Assembly: GCA_947623855.1 (NCBI GenBank)
Contig: CANQHW010000035.1
Coordinates: forward strand, 1-10,136
Origin: an uncultured Bacilli bacterium
Lineage (GTDB): Bacteria; Bacillota_I; Bacilli_A; RF39; UBA660
Length of the DNA stretch: 10,136 nt
Direction of reading: 5' to 3'
Made by a program: the position numbers and the translations under genes. The notes beneath the pieces were generated by a model. The model was not told where the DNA came from and made no database searches. It saw nothing but the letters and a program-made list of their open reading frames with translations. Of this stretch, positions 1 to 6,115 are shown one piece after another. The number at the start of each line of letters is the position of its first letter. Within the stretch, counting starts at the first letter, position 1.

Positions 1-70
1 CCCATCCCGAACAGAGCAGTTAAGCATTAGAACGCCGACGATAGTGTAAGCGAAAATAGGAAGTTGCCAA
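1..70 (+). rRNA. rrf: 5S ribosomal RNA, 3' part (truncated by the window edge)
   Basis: The first 70 bases match the 3' two thirds of a bacterial 5S rRNA. The loop C/helix III block CCCATCCCGAACAG and the AGTTAAGC block are present, then GCCGA and the closing AGGAAGTTGCCA arm. The 5' part, roughly 40 to 45 nt, lies outside the window. 23S and 16S genes are presumably further upstream. A run of nine T begins at 71, so the 3' end is placed near 70; it could shift by one or two bases. Confidence 0.93.
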
Positions 71-117
71 TTTTTTTTTGCTCTAAAATACCTATATTTT
101 TTCTAAATATGGGTTTT
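71..117 (+). terminator. rRNA operon terminator: T9 run plus hairpin
   Basis: Nine T (71-79) directly follow the 5S rRNA. A 9-bp hairpin comes next: CCTATATTT (91-99) pairs with AAATATGGG (105-113), with one T-G wobble and a 5-nt loop. It is followed by TTTT (114-117). Either element, or the 5S closing stem with the T9 run, could end the rRNA transcript. Confidence 0.7.
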
Positions 118-144
118 AATTTTATAAATTTTTGTTATATTGTG

Positions 145-185
145 CGTCATTTACTCACTTTTTAGTAAATTAACGTCAATTTTTT
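145..185 (+). terminator. possible second hairpin terminator
   Basis: ATTTACT (149-155) pairs perfectly with AGTAAAT (164-170) around an 8-nt loop. The helix can extend through CGT (145-147) with ACG (173-175) across a small internal loop. A T-rich run follows at 180-185. It could be a backup terminator for the rRNA operon, but the stem is AT-rich and the T run is offset by four bases, so the call is weak. Confidence 0.35.
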
Positions 186-194
186 AAAATATAG

Positions 195-223
195 TTGTTT
201 AAAATTCTTTTACATTATATACT
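195..223 (+). promoter_or_regulatory. sigma-A promoter for tsaE
   Basis: A -35-like TTGTTT (195-200) and a -10 TATACT (218-223) are separated by exactly 17 bp. Transcription would begin near 230, at the ribosome binding site AGGTGA (230-235), giving a very short leader before the ATG at 244. The -10 is 5/6 and the -35 is 3/6 to consensus. Confidence 0.55.
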
Positions 224-243
224 AATAATAGGTGAGTTAATAT

Positions 244-696
244 ATGGATTATAAATTTGTATCACGAAAAGAAGAAGATACCTTAGCTTTAGCTCAAAAT
301 ATTGAGAGTGAAAAGTTTCCAGGAATGGTTATATGTTTAAATGGGGAATTAGGTAGTGGTAAAACAATTTTTGTAAAGGGTTTTGCGCATGCTTTAGGTA
401 TTGAAGAGAATATTACTAGTCCAACTTTTAATATTGTTAAAGAATATAAAGAGGGGGAAGCACCTTTAAATCATATGGATGTTTATCGATTAGAGGATAA
501 TGCTAATTCTTTTGATTTTGATGATTATTTTGATGGGGAATCTATTACCATTATTGAATGGGCGGAACTAGTTCAAGATGCTTTACCGGAAGAACGCTTG
601 GATTTAACTTTTAAAATAGTTGATGAAAATACACGGATTATTGTTTTAACTCCTTATGGAAAAGAATATGAAGACTTATGTAGCGCAGTGTTATAA
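244..696 (+). CDS. tsaE: tRNA threonylcarbamoyladenosine biosynthesis ATPase TsaE
   Basis: TsaE is the P-loop ATPase that, with TsaB and TsaD, drives formation of N6-threonylcarbamoyl-adenosine at position 37 of tRNAs reading ANN codons. It acts in the cytoplasm. The 150-residue length is normal for the family. Visible motifs are the Walker A loop GELGSGKT (residues 34-41), the conserved SPTFNIV block (59-65), HMDVYRL (77-83) with the metal-binding-type Asp79, and IIEWAE (103-108). The start is supported by AGGTGA eight bases upstream. It is the first gene after the rRNA operon and precedes its partners tsaB and tsaD. A hairpin with a T run at its 3' end suggests that it is largely its own transcription unit. 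The call is secure. Confidence 0.97.
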   Translation: MDYKFVSRKEEDTLALAQNIESEKFPGMVICLNGELGSGKTIFVKGFAHALGIEENITSPTFNIVKEYKEGEAPLNHMDVYRLEDNANSFDFDDYFDGESITIIEWAELVQDALPEERLDLTFKIVDENTRIIVLTPYGKEYEDLCSAVL

Positions 697-708
697 AGTC
701 TTTTTTTA
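670..708 (+). terminator. terminator overlapping the end of tsaE
   Basis: AAGACTT (671-677), inside the last codons of tsaE, pairs with AAGTCTT (696-702) just after its stop codon. A run of T follows to 707. The loop is long (18 nt), so the efficiency is uncertain and some read-through into tsaB is likely. Confidence 0.5.
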
Positions 709-720
709 TTGGGGGAAAAG

Positions 721-729
721 TGCTATAAT
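721..729 (+). promoter_or_regulatory. extended -10 promoter for tsaB-rimI-tsaD
   Basis: TGcTATAAT at 721-729 is a perfect -10 hexamer with the TGn extension. No good -35 is visible at the right distance (only T-rich sequence at 701-706), as is usual for extended -10 promoters. The transcript would start near 736, leaving about 20 nt before the tsaB ATG, with GAGG at 744-747 as ribosome binding site. Confidence 0.6.
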
Positions 730-755
730 AACGAAGAAAAGACGAGGTTTTAAAT

Positions 756-1310
756 ATGTGGAGTTTGTTTATTGATACGCATTATAAAAATATTGTTATT
801 GTTCTTTATAAAGATGATAATTTAGTTGATATGATAAATAAAGAAGTAAAAAAGGATCATAGTGTTTTTATAATGCCTTTATTACAAGACTTATTAACTA
901 AGAATAATTTAACAGTGCAAGATTTACAAGCTATCTATGTATGTCGAGGACCAGGTAGTTTTACCGGAATAAGGTTATGTGTAACTATTGCTAAAACTTT
1001 AGCTTATACTTTAAATATTCCTATAAAATCTTTAACATCTTTGGAATTAGTTAGTTTAGGTAATAATGCTTTTTATTTAGTCGTAAAAGAAAACAATGGG
1101 GTGTTTATCGCTGAAAGAAAAAATCTAGATAATATTAAATATTATAGTAATTTAGAATATCAAGAATTTAAAAAATCTCACGAAGTTTTAGAAAACGAAA
1201 ATCCTCTTTATCAAGAGATTCCTCTTTATTTAAAAAATAAACAACCAGAAAATCCCCACGCGGTGAATCCCCTATATATTAAAGGAATATCTGGTGTCGA
1301 TGATAATTAG
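756..1310 (+). CDS. tsaB: tRNA threonylcarbamoyladenosine biosynthesis protein TsaB (short form)
   Basis: TsaB is the catalytically inactive TsaD paralogue that scaffolds the TsaB-TsaD-TsaE complex making t6A on tRNA. It belongs to the ASKHA fold. The N-terminus LFIDTHYKNIVIVLY (residues 4-18) is a degenerate version of the family's IDTS strand-turn-strand. The hallmark block RGPGSFTGIR lies at residues 64-73. At 184 residues it is shorter than many family members (often 220-240). The C-terminal half, after about residue 110, is poorly conserved to the eye and rich in Asn, Lys and Tyr. The start ATG has GAGG eight bases upstream. The gene overlaps rimI by 11 to 17 nt, which points to translational coupling. 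The family call is firm. Confidence 0.93.
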   Translation: MWSLFIDTHYKNIVIVLYKDDNLVDMINKEVKKDHSVFIMPLLQDLLTKNNLTVQDLQAIYVCRGPGSFTGIRLCVTIAKTLAYTLNIPIKSLTSLELVSLGNNAFYLVVKENNGVFIAERKNLDNIKYYSNLEYQEFKKSHEVLENENPLYQEIPLYLKNKQPENPHAVNPLYIKGISGVDDN

Positions 1311-1701
1311 AGATTTGGTGGAAGAGGATAAAGAGGAGATAATACAACTGGGTAGTACTTTACATGAAGATTATTTTTTAGGTAATTTAGATGAACCGAA
1401 CCACCTACTTGTAGCTTTGGAAAATAATAAAGTTATTGGATTTATACATTTTTTTGTTGTTGCTGGTTGTGTGGATGTTATAGATATTGTTGTTGCTGAA
1501 GGTTATCGTAAACAAGGTATTGGGACGAGTTTGTTAGAGGAAGTAGAAAAATATAATCCTAAAGAGATAGTGCTAGAAGTATCTAAAAATAATGCTGTAG
1601 CTATAAAATTTTATTTAAAAAATGGATTTACTAAAGTAGGAATAAGAAAAGGTTATTATGGTGGGGTTGATGGAATAACAATGAAAAAGGTGATTGGATG
1701 A
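1294..1701 (+). CDS. rimI: GNAT N-acetyltransferase, RimI-like (ribosomal protein S18 alanine acetyltransferase family)
   Basis: This is a GNAT-fold acetyl-CoA-dependent acetyltransferase of 135 residues, the size of RimI, which acetylates the N-terminal alanine of ribosomal protein S18. The acetyl-CoA pyrophosphate loop is RKQGIG (residues 72-77, motif Q/RxxGxG/A). The RimI-like C-terminus includes LEVSKNNAVAIKFYLKNGF (94-112) and a YY...GITM ending. Position between tsaB and tsaD is a common Firmicutes arrangement and supports RimI, although the substrate cannot be read from sequence. The start is either GTG at 1294, six bases after AAAGGAA (1281-1287), or ATG at 1300, twelve bases after it. 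GTG has the better spacing; ATG gives the more family-like N-terminus MIIRDL. The TGA stop overlaps the tsaD ATG. Confidence 0.85.
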   Translation: MSMIIRDLVEEDKEEIIQLGSTLHEDYFLGNLDEPNHLLVALENNKVIGFIHFFVVAGCVDVIDIVVAEGYRKQGIGTSLLEEVEKYNPKEIVLEVSKNNAVAIKFYLKNGFTKVGIRKGYYGGVDGITMKKVIG

Positions 1702-2702
1702 AAGATGTATATATTTTAGCTATTGAATCTTCTTGTGATGAAACAAGTATGGCGATTGTGAAAAATGGGTGTGAAGTGGTATCGATGGTGGTTAATACAC
1801 AGATGGATACGCACGCTAATTATGGGGGAGTGGTACCGGAGATTGCCAGTAGGATGCATGCCGAAAATATTACTATAGTTTTAGAAGAAACGTTAAGACA
1901 AGCTAAGATGAAGGTGGAAGATGTTGATGCTATTGCGGTTACTTATGCCCCAGGGTTAAATGGTAGTTTGTTAGTTGGGATTGAATGTGCGAAGGTGTTA
2001 TCTTTAGTTTATAATAAGCCTTTGATTGCTGTTAATCATCTAGCGGGGCATATTTATGCGAATCATATTGATAAGGAAATGAATTATCCTTTACTAGCTT
2101 TAGTTGTAAGTGGAGGACATACGGATTTAATTTTAATGCATAAGGATTATGATTTTAAAGTTTTAGGGCGGACTTTAGATGATGCCGTAGGTGAGTGCTA
2201 TGATAAAGTTGCTCGGGTTTTAGGTCTTAAATATCCAGGGGGTCCTAATGTGGAAAGGTTAGCTAAAGAAGGGCATCCTACGTATAAGTTACCTATAATG
2301 ATGAATGATGGTTCTTTAAATATGAGTTTTAGTGGTTTAAAAAGTGCGGTTATAAATCTTGTTCATAATGAAACACAAAGGGGTAAACAAATAAATACTA
2401 GTGATTTAGCTTGTTCTTTTGAAAATGCAGCTTTGGGGGAATTAGAGCGTAAAACGGATTTAGCTTTAACTAAATATCCGGTTAAAGAACTAATCATTGC
2501 AGGAGGAGTATCGGCTAATAAGCACTTAAGAGGTATTATGGAAGAGGTTTCTAAAAAACATCAAGTTAAATTAAGTGTGCCAGCGTTTAAATATTGTACT
2601 GATAATGCGTCTATGATTGGGGCGGCGGCGTATCCTTTATTTTTACAAAAAAAATTTGCGACTTATGATTTAAATGCTAGTAGTCATTTAGATTTGTACT
2701 AA
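1698..2702 (+). CDS. tsaD: tRNA N6-adenosine threonylcarbamoyltransferase TsaD
   Basis: TsaD transfers the threonylcarbamoyl group from threonylcarbamoyl-AMP to A37 of tRNA, and is the catalytic metal-binding subunit of the complex. Its 334 residues are a normal length. Motifs in order: ILAIESSCDET (6-16); YAPGLNGSLLVG (83-94); NHLAGHIYANH (113-123), containing the metal-ligand histidines 114 and 118; VVSGGHTDL (136-144); the TLDDAVGECYDKVAR block near 165; SFSGLKSAV; IAGGVSANKHL; and TDNASMIG (301-308), with metal ligand Asp302. All key residues are present, so it should be active. The start overlaps the rimI stop as ATGA, with AGGTGA (1688-1693) only four bases upstream. A possible promoter for the next gene overlaps its last codons. 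Confidence 0.98.
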   Translation: MKDVYILAIESSCDETSMAIVKNGCEVVSMVVNTQMDTHANYGGVVPEIASRMHAENITIVLEETLRQAKMKVEDVDAIAVTYAPGLNGSLLVGIECAKVLSLVYNKPLIAVNHLAGHIYANHIDKEMNYPLLALVVSGGHTDLILMHKDYDFKVLGRTLDDAVGECYDKVARVLGLKYPGGPNVERLAKEGHPTYKLPIMMNDGSLNMSFSGLKSAVINLVHNETQRGKQINTSDLACSFENAALGELERKTDLALTKYPVKELIIAGGVSANKHLRGIMEEVSKKHQVKLSVPAFKYCTDNASMIGAAAYPLFLQKKFATYDLNASSHLDLY

Positions 2703-2722
2703 TATTTAATTTATGATATTAT
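2694..2722 (+). promoter_or_regulatory. possible promoter for the ZIP transporter gene cluster
   Basis: TTGTAC (2694-2699), overlapping the tsaD stop, and TATTAT (2717-2722) lie 17 bp apart, with a TGn extension at 2714-2716. The predicted start site (about 2729) falls inside the ribosome binding site AAGGAGG (2727-2733). The true start must therefore lie slightly upstream, or this is not a promoter. No terminator separates tsaD from the next gene. Confidence 0.4.
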
Positions 2723-2741
2723 GAATAAGGAGGAATAAGTT

Positions 2742-3479
2742 ATGGCGGGATTAATAACATCTTTAATTTCAGGAGTTTCTTTTGTTATAGGGTTTATTAT
2801 TACAAAGTTAATGAAACAAAAAGAAAAGTTTGTTATTTTTGCGATATCTTTATCTTTTCCAATTATGTTATCTTTAATATTTTTAGATTTATTGCCGGAA
2901 TGTATTTTAGCTTTTGATAGTTTTGGTTTTTTTAAAAGAACTTTAGTGATTGCTATGGGAACTTTAATAGGTATTTTTCTTTTAAAATTATTAGATCTTT
3001 TTATTCCGCATCATCATCATAGTAAGAATCATAAGGAACATACTAGTCATTTATTTCATATTGGTTTAGTTACCGCAATTGCGTTATTTTTACATAATTT
3101 GATTGAAGGGATTGCGATTTATACGACAACTATTAGTGATTTAAAAGCAGGTTTATTAATGATGGGAGCAGTTTCTTTACATAATATACCTTTAGGAATA
3201 GAGATATCTAGTGCAACGGGGAATAATAAGAAACAGTCATTATTTATGATTAGTTTACTTACTATTTCAGCTTTTTTAGGAGGTTTAATAATTTATATAA
3301 GTAAGATTACTATACCGGCGGTGGTGTTAGGGGTTTTAATTACTCTTACAATTGGAATGTTAATATATATTAGTATTTTAGAATTATTTCCGGAGATGTT
3401 AAATCATTTTAATTTAAAAGAAACAAAGTATGGTTTAATAGCGGGGATAATTATTGTTTTAGTTATGGTATTTATTTAA
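2742..3479 (+). CDS. ZIP-family divalent metal (Zn/Fe) transporter, variant metal site
   Basis: This 245-residue membrane protein has about eight hydrophobic segments (roughly residues 1-23, 29-50, 65-88, 106-127, 133-157, 164-186, 190-214 and 229-245), as in ZIP transporters, which move zinc, iron or manganese into the cytoplasm. A histidine-rich loop, PHHHHSKNHKEHTSH (89-103), lies between segments 3 and 4, the usual ZIP position. Segment 4 has the canonical HNLIEG (118-123). Segment 5 has HNIPLG (147-152), where HNIPEG is usual, so the metal-bridging glutamate is replaced by Leu151; Glu154 is nearby. Segment 6/7 contains LELFPE (213-218). The ribosome binding site AAGGAGG is eight bases before the ATG. 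Only 15 bp separate it from the next gene, so the two are probably co-transcribed. Metal and direction are not determinable here. Confidence 0.88.
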   Translation: MAGLITSLISGVSFVIGFIITKLMKQKEKFVIFAISLSFPIMLSLIFLDLLPECILAFDSFGFFKRTLVIAMGTLIGIFLLKLLDLFIPHHHHSKNHKEHTSHLFHIGLVTAIALFLHNLIEGIAIYTTTISDLKAGLLMMGAVSLHNIPLGIEISSATGNNKKQSLFMISLLTISAFLGGLIIYISKITIPAVVLGVLITLTIGMLIYISILELFPEMLNHFNLKETKYGLIAGIIIVLVMVFI

Positions 3480-3494
3480 ATAAAGGAGTAGTAT

Positions 3495-4439
3495 ATGAAA
3501 AAAGTGTTAGTAACTGGGGCGGCTGGGACTTTAGGAATGTATGTTTTAAAATATTTATTGAGTGAAGGTAAATATGAAGTAACGGGGATGGATTTACGGA
3601 ATACGCGTTCTTATAATCGGCTAAAAAAGTATGAACATCGGATTAATTTAGTTTATGGAGATGTTAATGATGAAAGTTTGATGGCTTCTTTAGTAAAAAC
3701 GCATGATGTTATTATTCATTTAGCAGGTGTTATACCTCCAATGGCAGATATTAGGGAAGAGTTATGTGATATTATTGATTATGAAGGTACAGTTAATATT
3801 GTGGATAATATAGAGGCATTTAATCCAAAGGCGTATTTAATTTATCCTTCTACAACGACGGTTTATGGGAAGACAAAAGATATTGTTGGGGTTGATAGGG
3901 AAATAAATATTAAACCACATGATTTATATGCGAAAGCGAAGTATAAGGCGGAGGAATATATTAGGAATAATTTAAAGAATTATACTATTTATCGGATGCC
4001 AGGTTTTTTATGTAATCTTAAGAGTGAGTGTCCAATGTATAATACTCCTTTAAGTAGTAAAGTCGAATTAATTGATGGTTTAGATGCTTCTTATGCTTTA
4101 GTTAAATCTATTGATTATAAGAGTAAGTTAAATAAAAAGACTTATATTTTAGCGGGTGGTGAAAAATGTCGGACAGGATATCGGGAATTTTTAAAACAAA
4201 TATTACGTTATCATGGTATTAGTGTACGTTTTTTACTTTCTTATTTTTTTGCAGATAAGAATTTTTATGGTTCTTATTATGAAGATAATGAATTAGATAG
4301 TTTATTAAATTATAGGGGGACATCAATTAAGAATTATTATATTAATTTAGAAAATAATGAAAGTAAGATAAAAAGATTTATTCCGAAACTTTTAGCTAAG
4401 CCTTTTATTATGGTTTTACATTTAAAAAAAGAGAGGTAA
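3495..4439 (+). CDS. NAD-dependent epimerase/dehydratase (extended SDR family)
   Basis: This is a Rossmann-fold nucleotide-sugar-epimerase-like protein of 314 residues, presumably cytoplasmic. The dinucleotide loop is TGAAGTLG (7-14, GxxGxxG). GDV at 55-57 would contact adenine, HLAG is at 75-78, the catalytic Ser/Thr lies in YPSTTTVYG (117-125), and the YxxxK pair is Tyr145/Lys149. This is a complete extended-SDR catalytic set. The region after about residue 170, which binds substrate, is not close to any specific enzyme I recognise, so sugar, steroid or flavonoid-type substrates cannot be told apart. The start has AAAGGAG six bases upstream. It sits between a ZIP transporter gene (15-bp gap) and a patatin-like gene (3-bp gap), suggesting a co-transcribed trio without an obvious shared pathway. 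Confidence 0.88.
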   Translation: MKKVLVTGAAGTLGMYVLKYLLSEGKYEVTGMDLRNTRSYNRLKKYEHRINLVYGDVNDESLMASLVKTHDVIIHLAGVIPPMADIREELCDIIDYEGTVNIVDNIEAFNPKAYLIYPSTTTVYGKTKDIVGVDREINIKPHDLYAKAKYKAEEYIRNNLKNYTIYRMPGFLCNLKSECPMYNTPLSSKVELIDGLDASYALVKSIDYKSKLNKKTYILAGGEKCRTGYREFLKQILRYHGISVRFLLSYFFADKNFYGSYYEDNELDSLLNYRGTSIKNYYINLENNESKIKRFIPKLLAKPFIMVLHLKKER

Positions 4440-4442
4440 GAA

Positions 4443-5492
4443 ATGAAAAGAGGTTTAGTATTAGAAGGTGGGGGAGTTAAGGGTTCTTATCAGATTGGGG
4501 CTTATTATGCTTTTAGGAATAATCATATAAAGTTTAAATATATTGTTGGGACTTCTATAGGGGCGTTTAATGCGGCTATATTAGCTTGTGGTAAAGAAAA
4601 AGAGTTACTTAAATTTTGGGAAGAAATAGATCTAGGGTTATTATTAGATTTTGATAAAGAGTTTACTAATTCTTTTAATGAACAAGGTTTTTCTTTGAAG
4701 ACGATTAGAGGGTTAAGACATACTTTAAGAAGTGTTTTAAAAAATAGAGGAGTTCCGACGGATAAAATTAAAAGGGTAGCAAGTATGTTACTTGATGAAA
4801 AGGCTTTAAGAAGAAGTAAAATTAATTTTGGGTTAGCCACTTTAAAGTTTAGTAAATTAACACCAACATATATGTTTACTAAAGATATTAAAGAGGGTTT
4901 AGTTGTGGATTCTATTATGGCTTCTTGTTATTTACCTTTCTTTAAGTTAGAAAAAATTATTGATGATAATTATTATTTAGATGGTGGTTTTTTTGATAAA
5001 TGTCCAACGAGTATGTTACTTGATAAAAAATTAGATGTTATTTATGAAGTAAAAATTAATGGTATTGGTATTACAAAAAGAATTAATAAAGGGGAGAATA
5101 AAGTTATTACAATTAAACCATCAAGGAGTTTAGGTAGTGTTTTAGAGTTACGGAAGAAGAAGACTTCAGAAAATATTTTAATGGGTTATTATGATACTTT
5201 GAGAGTTATAAAGAATTTAGAGGGATATAAGTTTTGTTTTAAAAGAAAAAGAGAAAGATATTATAAGAGATTAATTAAGAAAATAGATAGTAAAACTTTA
5301 ACAAGGGTTAAGTTATTATTAAATACAAAGGAAGATAAACAAACGATTATTAAAGCTTTAGAGTATGTTTTAGAAAAGGAACGGAGTTCATATTACTATG
5401 TTTATTCTATTCCTAATGTAATACGGAGTATAAGAAGGTTAAAAAATAGAAATATTGTGTATAAATTTGTTGCTGAATTAGCTCTTTGGTAG
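4443..5492 (+). CDS. patatin-like phospholipase with a basic C-terminal extension
   Basis: This is a predicted Ser-Asp dyad acyl hydrolase acting on phospholipid or acyl ester substrates. The oxyanion-hole motif EGGGVKGS occupies residues 8-15. The nucleophile elbow GTSIGA (36-41) carries Ser38. The DGG motif (180-182) supplies Asp180. The catalytic core is therefore complete and ends near residue 210. The remaining 140 residues are rich in Lys and Arg (for example KRKRERYYKRLIKK at 267-280) and could contact acidic membrane lipids; that role is inference. No signal peptide or membrane segment is visible, so it is expected to be cytoplasmic. It starts three bases after the preceding SDR stop, with GAGG overlapping that gene's end, so translation is coupled. 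Substrate and role are unknown. Confidence 0.9.
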   Translation: MKRGLVLEGGGVKGSYQIGAYYAFRNNHIKFKYIVGTSIGAFNAAILACGKEKELLKFWEEIDLGLLLDFDKEFTNSFNEQGFSLKTIRGLRHTLRSVLKNRGVPTDKIKRVASMLLDEKALRRSKINFGLATLKFSKLTPTYMFTKDIKEGLVVDSIMASCYLPFFKLEKIIDDNYYLDGGFFDKCPTSMLLDKKLDVIYEVKINGIGITKRINKGENKVITIKPSRSLGSVLELRKKKTSENILMGYYDTLRVIKNLEGYKFCFKRKRERYYKRLIKKIDSKTLTRVKLLLNTKEDKQTIIKALEYVLEKERSSYYYVYSIPNVIRSIRRLKNRNIVYKFVAELALW

Positions 5493-5498
5493 TATAAT
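5470..5498 (+). promoter_or_regulatory. sigma-A promoter overlapping the end of the patatin gene
   Basis: A perfect -10 TATAAT (5493-5498) begins at the base right after the patatin stop codon. A -35-like TTGCTG (5470-5475) lies 17 bp upstream, inside that gene. Transcription would start near 5505, shortly before the strong ribosome binding site in AGGAGGAGGGG (5510-5520). Confidence 0.6.
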
Positions 5499-5524
5499 AC
5501 TTTTGCTCTAGGAGGAGGGGTATT

Positions 5525-6058
5525 ATGTATTTATATAATAAAACAGAGAATTATTTTGAGGTATATAATATGGAAGAGGATAGTAAATTAGCAAGAGAGT
5601 TTCGTTATAAGGAAGTTTTAAATATTCCTTATTATGAGAGGGTTTTATATACTATAGAGGGTAATTTATTTGATTATGCTAAAAGTGGGGTTAATGAAGA
5701 GAAGATTAATGATATTTTGAAAGATTATTATAGAGGTTTTTATAATGATTGTTTAGTAAAGATGGAAGGGGGAAAGTATTTATTATATATTGATAGTAAT
5801 AAAGTTATTAATTTAACGAAGTTATTATATGGTTATCATAAGATACTTAGAGGAGATTTTGAGGTAATAACAGAGTATTCTTTAGAAGAGATAGAAAAGC
5901 TTTTAAATTTATTTAAAATAAGGAAGATACGAGAGGTTTTACTTACAGATTTTTATCATCGGGATTCGGATTTTATTAAAAAGACTTATGAAGTAGTTGC
6001 TAAAAAGTCTTTAAAAGATGAAGTAGGGTTAAGATTATTTAGAGAATATAAGAAGTAA
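5525..6058 (+). CDS. hypothetical protein, tyrosine-rich, no recognised family
   Basis: I do not recognise this 177-residue protein. It is very rich in tyrosine (about 20 residues, 11%), lysine and glutamate, with no hydrophobic stretch long enough for a membrane segment and no signal peptide, so it is probably soluble and cytoplasmic. The N-terminal third alternates short strands and helices. The C-terminal half (about 115-177, including LEEIEKLLNLFKIRKIREVLL) looks mainly helical. There is a single Cys and no obvious catalytic motif. Codon use matches the neighbours, so it appears native. It has its own promoter and an unusually strong ribosome binding site (GGAGGAGGGG, four bases before the ATG), which points to substantial expression. 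The gene lies between a patatin-like lipase and yebC, and no terminator separates it from yebC. Confidence 0.85.
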   Translation: MYLYNKTENYFEVYNMEEDSKLAREFRYKEVLNIPYYERVLYTIEGNLFDYAKSGVNEEKINDILKDYYRGFYNDCLVKMEGGKYLLYIDSNKVINLTKLLYGYHKILRGDFEVITEYSLEEIEKLLNLFKIRKIREVLLTDFYHRDSDFIKKTYEVVAKKSLKDEVGLRLFREYKK

Positions 6059-6064
6059 AATAGT

Positions 6065-6093
6065 TATACATATTAAAGAAAAGATAGTATAAT
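6065..6093 (+). promoter_or_regulatory. sigma-A promoter for yebC
   Basis: TATACA (6065-6070, 4/6 to the -35 consensus) and a perfect TATAAT (6088-6093) are 17 bp apart in the gap before yebC. The predicted start near 6100 leaves a leader of about 16 nt containing the ribosome binding site AGAGGTG. Confidence 0.65.
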
Positions 6094-6115
6094 ATTAAAA
6101 GAAAGAGGTGTACTT

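Noticed and set aside
3011..3055. Run of CAT codons giving four histidines in a row
   Set aside because: This is the ordinary metal-binding loop between helices 3 and 4 of ZIP transporters, not a repeat-expansion locus or a cloning tag.
4523..4840. A 105-codon open frame on the minus strand
   Set aside because: It lies wholly inside the patatin gene, opposite its well-conserved coding sequence, and its product has no recognisable motif; it is a shadow frame.
6059..6115. Possible riboswitch or leader before yebC
   Set aside because: The gap is only 57 bp, mostly taken up by a normal promoter and ribosome site, with no notable structure.
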